Assembly (NCBI GenBank): GCA_037127315.1
Contig: JBBBDQ010000347.1
Span: forward strand, 2,903,001 to 2,967,000
Length of the DNA stretch: 64,000 bases
Reading direction: 5' to 3'
Source of the DNA: Ascarosepion bandense
Taxonomy: Eukaryota > Mollusca > Cephalopoda > Sepiida > Sepiidae
The notes beneath the pieces were generated by a model. It was not told the origin of the DNA and ran no database searches. It worked only from the letters and a program-made list of their open reading frames with translations. Of the stretch, positions 33,895 through 44,494 are shown piece by piece. Positions within the stretch are counted from its first letter, which is position 1, and each line of letters starts with the position of its first letter. Made by a program: the position numbers and the translations under genes.

Positions 33895-34123
33895 TCAAAA
33901 ATGTATATTTTTCTATAAAAGTCTATCGTGATACATTCATAGTCTTTCGACCCCAGTTTTGGGGTTAACTATTTACCCATAACTTGGACCCTAACAGGTG
34001 CTACTATTCCGGGTCAACAGCACTTAAGAGATAGTTTCATACTCTTCACACCCTCCCTATCAGATGCTTTGCTGCCGGATGTAGTTTACCGACCACCCCC
34101 AAACCAAATATCTTTTTAATAAA
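33895..34123. other. No gene seen
   Basis: A short unassigned stretch with more balanced composition than its surroundings (tctttcgaccccagttttgg). Confidence 0.4.
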
Positions 34124-34448
34124 TACTTTCATAATTTTTCGGATGAGCTCTTTGCTATGGTACTCAGACAATCAAAGCGCATATTCTCTACCTTAGATAT
34201 TTAGCATTTAAATATTATAAGCATTCGCTTACTACGCTATATTGATGACTAGGCATTAACATGACACATTGTCATGTTAATTTTATGAGCCTGCACTTGC
34301 ATGCTAGCTTAATGCATGTTAGAAGAGTGCGTTCAGCAAAATTTCCCATCGCAAGATGCCCTTCTATCTGCAGTAGACTGGTTGCCAGCCAATCCTACAA
34401 AATTGATTTTCTTGTTTTATACCCCTCTTATAGTGGGTTATCTACTAA
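34124..34448 (-). mobile_element. SINE-3, copy 2
   Basis: About 325 bp, roughly 95% identical by eye to copy 3 at 35260-35585. The shared SINE-1-type core (ctgcagtagactggttgccagccaa) is at ~34371-34395. No convincing target duplication was found, and there is no clear tRNA head. Confidence 0.7.
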
Positions 34449-34489
34449 CAATGCTAAATTCAGTTAATCTGTTTCAACACACAAATACA

Positions 34490-34700
34490 CTTCACTATAA
34501 CGGATAACCCACTATACTTTAAACAATAGCAGATACAGTAAAAACACAGCTTTATCTGTATATTATTGACAATTAAGAAACAACATAAACCGAATCATTA
34601 TTTGGAATATCGTCACTAAAACCAAATCTTAATCAAACATTAGTTTAGAACATTCCATTAAAAACAAGGTAGTCAGAAATAAGCAGAAATCATGTAAACG
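34490..34700 (+). mobile_element. PLE-3, C-terminal scrap
   Basis: Translates to LNNSRYSKNTALSVYY followed by a W-NIV segment, matching the block downstream of GIY-YIG in PLE-4 (LNNSKYSKSNSLSI, ~35880). It lies directly upstream of PLE-4 in the same orientation, as expected of tandem PLE copies. Confidence 0.55.
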
Positions 34701-34986
34701 TATCATTATTTAGTTTAACCAACGGTTTAGCCGTAATGTCCAAATAAATGGCGGGTAAATTTTTTTAAATTTAATTCATAAACATTGCTACCATTCACTC
34801 ACACTAAAAACCTTTCAGCAAAACCAATGTTAAATTGAGTTATAGTTGCGTTATGAATATAGATAAATACATTTCAAAACATAATAATGTGTTATCAAAT
34901 AAATACTTGGCCCAATTGAATAATATCGGTTACCCTCTACTAACAATAATGATCTTTCATAAAATAATTACAACCACTGAGAAATT

Positions 34987-35736
34987 TGTTGTGAGGTCTC
35001 CCCTTTTTACATGATAATAGAATTGTCTAGAGTTTGCATATAATTCTGCATAGAAGCAAGACGTCAGATCGACGGACATCGTTAGACACCGAGAGATTCG
35101 CGAGATATCGTCAAATACCGATAAATCCGAGAGGTACCAAAAGATACCGCGTGAGTATCTCTGAGCTCCTCTCAGCAGAATATTATTATACAGCACCCGT
35201 CAGCTTCCGGCGTGGACATACCAATTCTACTACGGCTTCACTTCAGAGATATTGTATATACTTTCATAATTTTTCGGGTGAGCTCTTTGCTATGGTACTC
35301 AGACAATCAAAGCGCATATTCTCTACCTTAGATTTTGAGCATTTAAATATTATAAGCATTCACTTACTACGCTATATTGATGAATAGGCATCAACATGAG
35401 ATATTGTCATGTTAATTTTATGAGCCTGCACTAGCATGCTAGCTTAATGCATGTTAGAAAAGTGCGTTCAGCAAAATTTCCCATCGTAGGATGCCTTTCT
35501 ATCTGCAGTAAACTGGTTGCCAGCCAATCCTACAGAACTGATTTTCTTGTTTTATACCCCTCTTATAGTGGGCTATCTACTAATAAGATATTGTATATAT
35601 CCGTTTTACTAACTGTATTTCTGGATTACTAACCTGCTTTCAAGTTTGTATTCTTTACCTTTAATATACTTATTTTTCTATCTCCAGTTTGTAGTTCCTT
35701 TATTTTGTGTGGTTCTGATTCCCGGGATCCACAACA
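34987..35736 (+). mobile_element. Solo LTR with AAATT target duplication, itself interrupted
   Basis: Begins TGTTGTG and ends CACAACA (perfect 7-bp inverted termini). It is flanked by AAATT at 34982-34986 and 35737-35741. Without the SINE-3 inserted inside it (35260-35585 plus one duplicate), the LTR is about 411 bp. It belongs to the same family as 42587-42921 and the LTRs at 53.6-54.8 kb. No internal region is present, implying LTR-LTR recombination. Confidence 0.85.
35260..35585 (-). mobile_element. SINE-3, copy 3, with 13-bp target duplication
   Basis: 326 bp inserted in the LTR, flanked by AGATATTGTATAT at 35247-35259 and 35586-35598. The 13-bp duplication is typical of L1/RTE-style target-primed insertion. 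The SINE-1-type core lies at ~35505-35530. Confidence 0.85.
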
Positions 35737-36204
35737 AAATTCGAACCATTGAATGGCAAATGTATGTCCGAAAGTATTGTTTATAGAGATCGAATTCATT
35801 CGGATGATGATAATGTTAAATTGTACTTCGGATCGACCGCTAACAAGTGGAAGCTTAGATTTAATAATTACATGTTGTCTTTAAACAACAGTAAATATAG
35901 CAAAAGTAATTCCTTATCCATATAGTATTTGAAATTAAATAACAATAACAAAAGCCCAATTGTTACCTGCAATATCGTTGGTAAATGCAAATGTAACAAT
36001 AGATAATGATGTAATTTACGCTTTTAGAAAACCTTTTCTTAATCCGTCTTAAACTAATCTTAAAACATATAAATAACACTTATTCATTTAACAAAAATCA
36101 ATCTAATGACCACATGCTGCTATAGAATATACATTTACTTACATTATTAGATCCAGATTTATACAGAGTTCTCTATAAGCCGGCTTCTTTCTTTCTCACT
36201 TACT

Positions 36205-36214
36205 TACTTCCTCT

Positions 36215-36265
<51 letters not shown>
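36205..36265. repeat. (CTTT)n microsatellite
   Basis: About 15 units within the PLE-4 3' region. PLE-1 has a short pyrimidine equivalent at the same relative place. Confidence 0.9.
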
Positions 36266-36506
36266 CCCTATTTTTTAATATCTTTTTAAATTTAAATTTT
36301 ATTTGAAATTTTAATTTTAATTTTTTTTTTACATGCAGTCTTAAAATGTTACTCTTGTTATTAAAAATTAGTAATCTCATTTTATAAGATTAAAATCCCA
36401 TGTATATAGAGTGAACTTAAATTCAAATCTATTAAATTTTCAGTTTGAAAAATACACCTGATGATTGAATTACGCACAATACCCCGAGGCGTACCATGGA
36501 CGTAGG

Positions 36507-36510
<4 letters not shown>

Positions 36511-36556
<46 letters not shown>
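36511..36556. repeat. (TA)n microsatellite
   Basis: About 23 units at the 3' end of PLE-4. Confidence 0.95.
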
Positions 36557-36560
<4 letters not shown>

Positions 36561-36800
36561 TATTTCTATGTACTAGCCAAAGAAATAAAAAACAACCAAA
36601 ACTTCGATACAATGTACTAGACAAAGAAATAAAAAACAGCCAAAATAATGATGCAACTATTAAAATATAGGATACGATGTCCGAATTGTCGCCATCTTAT
36701 ACTTTTAATTTCACAAATACACCTTGCCTGTTATTTTATTTTTTTAGACTGCACGGTCAGTTGGCCGCTGTCTATGAGAAAATGATCACCGTTCAATCCT

Positions 36801-36802
36801 CC

Positions 36803-36855
<53 letters not shown>

Positions 36856-36912
36856 GACAGAGACAGAGAGACAGAGAGACAGAGAGAGAGACAGAGAGAC
36901 AGAGAGAGCGAG
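36801..36912. repeat. (TA)n(GA)n with (GACA)n/(GAGACA)n
   Basis: TA tract passing into GA, then GACA tetranucleotides, then GAGACA hexamers. The long minus-strand frame over it is a translation of the repeat. Confidence 0.95.
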
Positions 36913-37045
36913 GATAGATAGATAAATGACTGATTATAGTTAGATATAAATGAAATGACATAAATGACATAAATAAAATAAGCTGTTTGAGCTTCATATT
37001 GAGATTGATAATGAAAAACACATATGTATGTTTATATACATATAC

Positions 37046-37061
37046 ATATATATATATATAT

Positions 37062-37112
<51 letters not shown>
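37046..37112. repeat. (TA)n microsatellite
   Basis: Two TA blocks with a TACATG interruption. Confidence 0.95.
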
Positions 37113-37115
<3 letters not shown>

Positions 37116-37399
37116 ATTTTCACTGACTCAGATAAATACAAAGAATTTGAAATAACAGCTAGATAGATTGGACATACACCCAGAATATTAATAGAAGGAG
37201 AGATTTACATAGATAGATTGATAAACATAAATTTAGTGATTGCTTGAAGTTACATATAAATGGAATGAGTTATATGTGAAAGAATGAGATCAAAAGTCTT
37301 TGATTAACCAAAACATTGAGAACGATTGTAAATAATACTATACCTATATATGTGTGTGCCTTTGTGTGTTTGTGTGTGTGTGCATAAAGTCAGACCGAC

Positions 37400-37450
<51 letters not shown>

Positions 37451-37581
37451 TTCAAATCACAGGCGGTAGATATGTGGACACACACAAATCGACTCATACA
37501 CAAATTCAAATAGAATATTATTGGATATTACAAAATATATTCTCACCATACCTTTCAAATACTTGCTTACACAAATCCACG

Positions 37582-37590
<9 letters not shown>
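37113..37590. other. No gene seen; (GATA)n at 37402-37448
   Basis: Unassigned DNA with about 11 GATA units and no spacers. Confidence 0.6.
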
Positions 37591-37620
<30 letters not shown>

Positions 37621-37633
37621 GTCTGTGTATGTG

Positions 37634-37668
<35 letters not shown>
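37588..37668. repeat. (CA)n ... (TA)n compound microsatellite
   Basis: CA run, short TGTGTATGTGTGT, then ~15 TA units. Confidence 0.95.
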
Positions 37669-37672
<4 letters not shown>

Positions 37673-37962
37673 GAGTGAAAGTTTTGTTTCACCAGCTTTG
37701 ATCAGGTAATGAAATTATTTTATTCAACAAAAACAAAACTTTATCTAAAACAATTACATTTTTCTTGTCTTCTAACCAAAAACATAACTTGAGCAAAGAA
37801 TGAAAGTGGAAATGGTAACTGCCGAATCTTTTGTCTAATTTCAAAAACGTTTTGTTTTCGCGCTCTCTTTCAAAAACATTTAATACATTCACCGGGAAAT
37901 TGAATTTCTCAATTTTCGTTTTTTGGACATCAAAGAAATGAATAACATTTCCATTTCAATAT

Positions 37963-38210
37963 TCTCGCATGCACTATTACGCGTGAGCGCTTTCACCTTT
38001 CCACCGGCTACAGACATTATTTCTCGGTTGAAATTCTGCTGTGCGGAGTTCGACCCACCTGCTCAATGCACTGGTTGCCTCGTACGGTACCAAATTAAAA
38101 TGTGTTTAAATTCAAATATAATTTGCGTTCTGATAATAATCGTCATACATTCCTTCTCAAAATATTAAGTGAACGGGCTGAAAAAATGTTATTACTAATA
38201 AATATTGCTT

Positions 38211-38247
<37 letters not shown>

Positions 38248-38427
38248 GTGTGTGCGTGTGTGTGTGTGTGTGTGTGATTTCACCGTAAGCAAGGTAGTGT
38301 AGCCGCTAAGACACAAGCGGTTATTGGCTGTGAAATAATACGAAAATAGAGAACACTAAAAGAAGACGAATTAAAAAGTCAATAGATAATGATCGGCATT
38401 GCATTTATGTTTTTGAAGATTAAGATT
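37963..38427 (+). repeat. 465-bp tandem duplication, unit 1
   Basis: Starts tctcgcatgcactattacgc and ends ...tgaagattaagatt. It includes a TG/CG microsatellite (38211-38276) and, from 38276, the 3' end of a LINE-B in minus orientation. Identical by eye to unit 2, including repeat length. Confidence 0.95.
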
Positions 38428-38675
38428 TCTCGCATGCACTATTACGCGTGAGCGCTTTCACCTTTCCACCGGCTACAGACATTATTTCTCGGTTGAAATT
38501 CTGCTGTGCGGAGTTCGACCCACCTGCTCAATGCACTGGTTGCCTCGTACGGTACCAAATTAAAATGTGTTTAAATTCAAATATAATTTGCGTTCTGATA
38601 ATAATCGTCATACATTCCTTCTCAAAATATTAAGTGAACGGGCTGAAAAAATGTTATTACTAATAAATATTGCTT

Positions 38676-38712
<37 letters not shown>

Positions 38713-38892
38713 GTGTGTGCGTGTGTGTGTGTGTGTGTGTGATTTCACCGTAAGCAAGGTAGTGTAGCCGCTAAGACACAAGCGGTTATTGGCTGTGAAA
38801 TAATACGAAAATAGAGAACACTAAAAGAAGACGAATTAAAAAGTCAATAGATAATGATCGGCATTGCATTTATGTTTTTGAAGATTAAGATT
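38428..38892 (+). repeat. 465-bp tandem duplication, unit 2
   Basis: Directly abuts unit 1 with no spacer. The peptides read in the same frames are identical in the two units. The LINE-B relic continues beyond this unit but not beyond unit 1, so the duplication happened after the LINE-B insertion. Confidence 0.95.
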
Positions 38893-39990
38893 GGCTGAAA
38901 AGCAGGGAGCATGAAGAGAGTTCCACAGGAGAGAAACGCGATTGAATAAACTGTTAACCTAGCAAATTCAACTGTAATGTAATAGTAAAATTTTGCTAAT
39001 TCATTCTTATTCTTCTTTTATGTGTCGTGTCCCTTAAGAACGTAGGTGATTATGACCATCCGCATCTTCCTCTCTTGTGTATCATTTTGTATTCTCTTAT
39101 TGTTCCCAAACCTTGTACTACTATCCATTCATTACGTGCTGCATTCCCCTGTCACCTCCTCAATCTGTTCCGCGAGTATCAAAGTTACTAGTCCGTACTT
39201 CCTCATTACATGCTCCAGAAATGTTAACTATCTCTTCTTGATATTATGTATAAGTTTCTTTGTTGTTTTCATTCATTTTAAAAAAATCGTTGTTGTTCAT
39301 ATATTCGGCCCAGGGATCTTTCTGTAGATCTACATTTCTGTAGCTTCAAGTCTCTTCTTCAACTTTGGGGAGGTTGTTCAGCATTCGCTGACATCAATCT
39401 AGTATTGCGCTTAATTTCATAAAAACTACATACGACAGCGGAAAGTGCATCCAAACAATTACCATGAAAGTATTTAGTGAAAGCGATAAAAAAAGTGACT
39501 AAAACCGAGATTCCAGGTCAGGACCAATAACAATGCAGATTCTTATTTGTATTTTATGAAGAAGTTTTAAAACCATAGCAGGAGCATCTGACAATATTTG
39601 AAAATAATATTAAAAGCATGGACGAAAAGTAGACTTATGTCAATAAATTCTGAAGAGGAAGATTGTATAGCCCGTACGGAATTTCTTAGCAACGGAATTA
39701 ACAATTGATTCAATATAATCTTTCAACTTCATGTCAGCCAATAATATTAACTGGAGCATTTTCAGCGAGAAATTCTTTTGGAGCTTCACATTTATCCAAA
39801 CTGGTGGAAGGTAGTAAGTCTCCTTTCAGTTGAATGATAGAGAGAAGTTTTGTTTTCGGAGCGGTTAAAATTATCAAGCCATTCCTTGCACCATTTAACA
39901 GCTAATCTGAGATCATTTTCTTTAAATCAGCTGCTAATTTGATCTCATCGAACTTAATCAAAACGAACATTCCTACTCAATGTTTTTTTT
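38741..39990 (-). mobile_element. LINE-B relic 7, split by a LINE-A
   Basis: The 3' terminus lies inside the duplicated unit (gatttcaccgtaagcaagg at 38741). The body continues at 38880-38989, resumes at ~39400 after the LINE-A, and extends to about 39990. Landmarks include gagttccacaggagagaaacgcg (38918), tctagtattgcg (39400), ccatgaaagtatttag (39462), and on the minus strand a KWLDNF-like segment near 39870. The region 40090-40200 may be more of the same element. All frames are broken. Confidence 0.7.
38990..39375 (-). mobile_element. LINE-A relic 7, inserted in LINE-B
   Basis: The minus strand ends with the family tail at ~39005-39050 (agaagaataag, then the complement of tgtcgtgtcccttaagaacgtagg). 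It extends to about 39375 (FYRK-like start near 39330). The reading frame is extensively mutated. Confidence 0.75.
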
Positions 39991-40330
39991 TGTCTTATTA
40001 ACGCCGAGGGTAAAACCTGCTATTAATTAGTTATGTGTGCTATTCATTTTAACGCTGTTGGTTGTCTTCAATTGATGCGTTTTCTATTTAATACAGTTCT
40101 TGGTGTGTGCATCTGTAGTACCAGTCCACAATATTATATTTACTAAGTTTCTCGGGATTTACTCGATCGAAGCCTTTTTTTACCATTGATCTGACAGTTT
40201 AGATATTTATCAACGGGATTGGAATTATGCATAATTTGACGAGGTTACAAAGAACATGATTCAAGTTTTCAGGTTTATTTATTTTTACTTAGGACAGCTA
40301 GCTAGCTAAGTAGCTAGATATATAGACATC
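39990..40330. other. No gene seen; possible further LINE-B remnant
   Basis: Low-similarity continuation of LINE-B cannot be excluded at 40090-40200. A short CTAGCTAG run lies at 40299-40318. Confidence 0.35.
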
Positions 40331-40332
40331 AC

Positions 40333-40333
40333 C

Positions 40334-40384
<51 letters not shown>

Positions 40385-40436
40385 CGACAGATAGATAATG
40401 AACGGACTGAAATAGATAGATAGATAGATAGATAGC

Positions 40437-40496
<60 letters not shown>

Positions 40497-40516
40497 GAAC
40501 GGACTGAGATAGAGAA

Positions 40517-40554
<38 letters not shown>

Positions 40555-40572
40555 GATGAATAGGAAACTGAA

Positions 40573-40645
<73 letters not shown>

Positions 40646-40657
40646 GAACGGACTGAA

Positions 40658-40718
<61 letters not shown>

Positions 40719-40745
40719 GATAGATAGATAGATAATGACCGGACT

Positions 40746-40811
<66 letters not shown>

Positions 40812-40823
40812 GAACGGACTGAA

Positions 40824-40871
<48 letters not shown>

Positions 40872-40897
40872 GACCGGACTGAAATAGATAGATAGAT

Positions 40898-40946
<49 letters not shown>

Positions 40947-40948
40947 CT
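40333..40948. repeat. (GATA)n array with seven conserved spacers
   Basis: Blocks of 7-20 GATA units separated by variants of the 17-bp spacer aatgaacggactgaaat, near 40396, 40494, 40552, 40643, 40732, 40809 and 40870. Period is about 60-100 bp. The 208- and 171-codon frames are translations of the repeat (Ser-Ile-Tyr-Leu) and are not genes. Confidence 0.95.
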
Positions 40949-40954
40949 CATGCA

Positions 40955-41460
40955 AAAAGTGGGCCAGTTTTATTTAATTAGCAGTTGTTTAGAATTTAGT
41001 AATGAATGCACCAATTATATTACAAATGCACAAAAAAATAATAAAATAACGAAGCTAAAATAATATTTGTTCTGCTTATAATCTTCACTTATTCCATCAT
41101 GGTAATTACTGATTATCCAAAACTTTTAAAAAATAATTCTAGCATATAGCCCAAGTTTCCTTTCATAAATGGCGTTTACCAAATTTCGCTGTAGAATATA
41201 CAACTTAGTGTTGATTACAGTAAATGTCAGATTCTCCTAACCGAGCTTTTATCTTCTGATTGACTTGGCTAGAACATCATTTCTAACTTGTTTTCTGTTA
41301 CCCATAATCTTGATGTGTGCTACAGAAAACGGAGGCTATATAAAAATGACACACCCTTATTATTCAGCGATTTGACGACATGAGACCACGTGGCGGGTTG
41401 TTTTGATCCCTGTGGGCGTAGAATCCTGATATGAATTGATTTATTTTGTTTAAGTTTTAA
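40955..41460. other. No gene seen
   Basis: AT-rich unassigned DNA. Confidence 0.45.
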
Positions 41461-41461
41461 T

Positions 41462-41834
41462 CAGTCAATCATTCAGTTAAGTGTCATGCGTGATACACGC
41501 TTGGTTGATCAGGTATCTTTCGATCTATTACTGATTTAGTATGTTAAGTGCCGTACGTGATACGCGTTTTGGATGATCATTTCCCGAAAGAGACATGACT
41601 GACTGGACAGAAGATTTACCCGCAGTAGGTTGCCATTGCTTTCTGCGGTAGATTGGTTGCCAACCAAGGCTATAGATTACAATCTAATTATTTAACCCAT
41701 AACTGGAGGGAAGTGACCTACTAATACTTTTCCAACGGTTTTTGTGCGTAAGTGAATGCAAGGAATTCAACTGGAATTCGAACTCGGCTCCCCGATTTCT
41801 TGTTCCGAGTCGATATCCACTGTACCACAACGCA
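41462..41834 (-). mobile_element. SINE-1, copies 7a (fragment) and 7b (full length)
   Basis: A 3'-end fragment at 41462-41530 is followed by a full copy at 41541-41834, both in reverse orientation. The core is at ~41645-41670, B-box region GAGTTCGAATTCC at ~41776-41788, and head complement caccacaacgc at the right edge. A further core-only piece follows at 41836-41905. Confidence 0.85.
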
Positions 41835-41905
41835 GATTAGGCAGAAGATTTTCCCGCAGTAGGTTGCTGTTTCTTTTTGCCGTAGACTGTTTGCCAACCA
41901 ATACA

Positions 41906-42200
41906 AACGCAAAATAAGTCAACATGGTTTTTCGACATTGTAGAAGTCATCTCTGGAACTCCTGGAAGCCTTCCACCTCCTGGAAGTCTTCCACCTCTTG
42001 GATGATTTCTGTGGAAATCTTTTTTTTAGTAAGAACAAAGGCAGCTGACCAATCCCTTGTCTTTATTTCAGTTATATGGCAACTCTACGTGCTGTAATAT
42101 TTAGCAAGCTTGACACGCTAGAGCCTGTTACAAGTAAGTTCGAACCTCACTGCATACCCCATACTTTTGGCATTATGCCACGTCTAGAACCGCTTAGAAA
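41906..42200. other. No gene seen; short local repeat
   Basis: Three near-copies of tggaagtcttccacctc at 41966-42000 (imperfect ~18-bp tandem repeat). Confidence 0.55.
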
Positions 42201-42204
42201 TCAC

Positions 42205-42470
42205 CTCTATATTTCTGTTTTTAATAGTATCTTTTCTCGCACATTCCGTTTGTGGTACTCCCTATCGCTTGCTTTCTTCCCTGATAGATACAATCTCGAA
42301 AAGTTAAAATGCTACGTCAGTTGCCATCTCTTATCTCCTTTTATCTATTTGATTCCTATTTATCTCTTAACCTGTCTTCGACATCTCTTGTACATTGTTT
42401 TATTCTCTCACTGTAATTCCAGCACAGAAATGGCGGTTTTACATTGCTCACTGTGAAATGATAATATAAA
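42205..42470 (+). mobile_element. LINE-B relic 8
   Basis: Reads IFSRTFRLWYSLSLAFFPDR, YNLEKLKCYVSCHLL, then a 3' UTR with a degraded terminal motif (cactgtgaaatgataata) at ~42448. Diverged subfamily member. Confidence 0.75.
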
Positions 42471-42586
42471 AAAAAATGTTTACAACTTTTGAGCGACCCA
42501 GTTAGATCATATTAACCAATATTCATGATCAACTAGGCGAGTTATTTATTGCCTCACACCGAGACAATGATTTCCGCCATATTTTG

Positions 42587-42921
42587 TGCTGTGGGATCTC
42601 CCCTTTTTGTATATAATAATGAACTTGACTGAGTGTACATATAATCCTGCCTATAGAGAGAACAACAGTTTAGTTTAGTTGGTTGGATCTGGAATCACTG
42701 TAGTTGCAGTTGCTCTGAGCTCCACTCAGCTAGAATAAGTTACCCGGACATACTATTTCAGTTCAAGACATGTATATATTTATTCCTACTAATAGTATTC
42801 CTAAATTGACTAACCTGCGTTCCAGTTTGTATATTACGTTCAATATAACCTACTTTTTCTATCTCCATAACTGTTTTGTTGTTTATTATTTTGTGTTGTT
42901 CCTCACCCGGAATCCATAACA
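42587..42921 (+). mobile_element. Solo LTR, copy 2 of the TGTTGTG family
   Basis: Begins TGCTGTGGGATCTCCCC and ends CCATAACA. Flanking pentamers are ttttg and ttttc (one mismatch), a plausible decayed target duplication. It shares gctctgagctccactcagct and tttctatctccat with the 35 kb LTR. About 335 bp. Confidence 0.75.
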
Positions 42922-43076
42922 TTTTCCAATCATCAGCAGACAATAAAGAATATATATAAAGATGAATTGAAAAAAAAAATTTTATTATGCAGTATTACAA
43001 GAAGATGCATTGCGGTAGATTTTGATTTTTTCTTTCTTTCTTTGTTTGTTTTGCATTGGTAATGGTAAGATTTGGT

Positions 43077-43372
43077 TTGTGTTGTGGTGCAGTAGATATC
43101 TGCTCGGATTAAGAAATCGGAAACCCGAGTTCGAATTCCAGTTGAAATCGTTGCATTCAATTACTCGAAAATACCCTTGGGAAAGATATAAATGCATTTT
43201 CTTCTCCCTTCTGCTATGGGTTAAACAGCAGGACAGATTGTCTTCTATAGCATTGGTTTCTAAACAGTCTACCAAGTAAAGTAATAACAACCTACTTCTG
43301 CCCATTCAGTCATTTGAGACATGATCGCCCAAGCGTGTATATTGTATGATACTTAACTCAACTGAATGGTAA
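43077..43372 (+). mobile_element. SINE-1, copy 8
   Basis: Complete: head gttgtggtgcagtagatatc, B-box region GAGTTCGAATTCC at ~43128-43140, diverged core at ~43255-43275, 3' end cttaactcaactga. Confidence 0.9.
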
Positions 43373-43374
43373 GA

Positions 43375-44040
43375 TTATTGTTTCTTTTGTTTCTTCTTGT
43401 TTTTTAAAGAAATAGTTGGTAAAATCTAGCCAAACATTTCCCCTTAGTATAGTTTGGAATTTATTTAAACAATAAACTTATCAATTTTACAAATTCTTAT
43501 CGTTCTTTCAACTAATAATGGGATTCTTCTTTCTTTTGTCTAATGTAGTTTGAAACATTTCAGATTATTTACGTTTAAAATTATGTTTCTGGTACCTTCT
43601 GAAGTTCATCAATGTATATTTTTAGCATCACCGTCTATACTCTGAAAGCTTATTTACTGTTTTTTTATTTACTTATTCTAAGAGTAGATATTCCCCACAC
43701 TTATTGCCCGCTTCAGGTTTCTGCTCATTCTTTTGAACAAGAGTAGAGGTTTATCACTTGTTCACTGTTTAGGATTTGGTTTCCGGTTCATTATGAAGTC
43801 TTACTATTCTCTTTCATTACCACTAACCCCTTGCGTCTTAGTAGCATTATCGCCTTACTTAACTCAAATTAATTTAAAAATACATAATTATTTTCAGTTC
43901 CAGTTATTGGTGTTACTTATTTGTTGCTGCTGCTGGAAGTCATGAAATCTGGGTTTCAATTATAACTTGTAATGATTGACACAAAAATTACATAAGTCAT
44001 TACGAAATGTGCCCCCCGAACTGTCTCCTGCTCTCTCTAA
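43375..44040. other. No gene seen; one outlying minisatellite-like segment
   Basis: 43738-43790 (agagtagaggtttatcacttgttcactgtttaggatttgg in part) resembles the internal part of the 150-bp tandem repeat that follows. Confidence 0.5.
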
Positions 44041-44045
44041 ACTGT

Positions 44046-44465
44046 CTATCTATCGCTCGGTTCACACTCCACCCACGTCTATTGAACAGGTTAAGAGGCT
44101 CATCCCTTGTTTCCTGTTTAGGATGTGGTTTCCGGCTTTCTCTTTTCCAATCTTCTCACTTTATTTTTTTTCTTTTCAATTAGAGTAGATAGATCTATCT
44201 ATCGCCCGGTTCACATTCCACCCATGTCTATTGAACAGGTTAAGAGGCTCATCCTTTGTTACCTGTTTAGGATGTGGTTTCTGGCTTTTCTCTTTTCCAA
44301 TCTTCTCACTTTGTTTTCTTTTTTTTTTTTTTTCAATTGGAGTAGATAGATCTATCTATCGCCCGGTTCACACACCACCCATGTCTATTGAACAGGTTAA
44401 GAGGCTCATCTCTTGTTCCCTGTTTAGGATGTGGTTTCCGGCTTTTTCTTTTCCAATCTTTTCAC
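44046..44465 (+). repeat. ~150-bp tandem repeat, about 2.8 units
   Basis: Units start at 44046, 44195 and 44352 with ctatctatcgc, followed by ggttcacac/ttccaccca, tctattgaacaggttaagag, tgtttaggatgtggtttc, and a pyrimidine tract before agagtagatagat. The third unit is cut at ~44465. The period difference (149 and 157 bp) comes from the T-run. Confidence 0.9.
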
Positions 44466-44494
44466 TATTACGTAGAGAAGTAACCAGAGTAGTA

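Larger units (their letters stand above)
34800..36510 (+). mobile_element. PLE-4: endonuclease end of a Penelope-like element, interrupted
   Basis: Left part (34830-34986): VKLSYSCVMNIDKYISKHNN and LSNKYLAQLNN. Right part (35737-36010): FEPLNGKCMSESIVYRDRIH, then KLYFGSTANKWKLRFNNYML and KYSKSNSLSI. The YFGSTANKWKLRFNNH-like block is the YIG half of a GIY-YIG nuclease. The C-rich CPLNG-C segment is also recognisable. A solo LTR splits the reading between the two parts. Downstream, 36170-36510 is homologous to the 3' region of PLE-1, including a (CTTT)n tract and the gagtgaac.taaattcaaatct segment. It ends at a (TA)n array. Confidence 0.8.

Noticed and set aside
36450..36510. CTGATGA at the 3' end of PLE-4, considered as a PLE hammerhead
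   Set aside because: No GAAA box follows at the right distance (CGAG instead), and the homologous end of PLE-1 has CTGATAA. The conserved feature there is a simple stem-loop.
38102..38302. Identical 66-codon frames repeated at 38102 and 38567 as a duplicated gene
   Set aside because: The frames run through a TG/CG microsatellite into a LINE-B 3' end. They are identical only because of the tandem DNA duplication.
40333..40948. CRISPR-like regular array and a 208-codon open frame
   Set aside because: The repeating part is a GATA microsatellite and the spacers are conserved, the opposite of CRISPR. The frame is a translation of the tetranucleotide repeat, and the DNA is eukaryotic.
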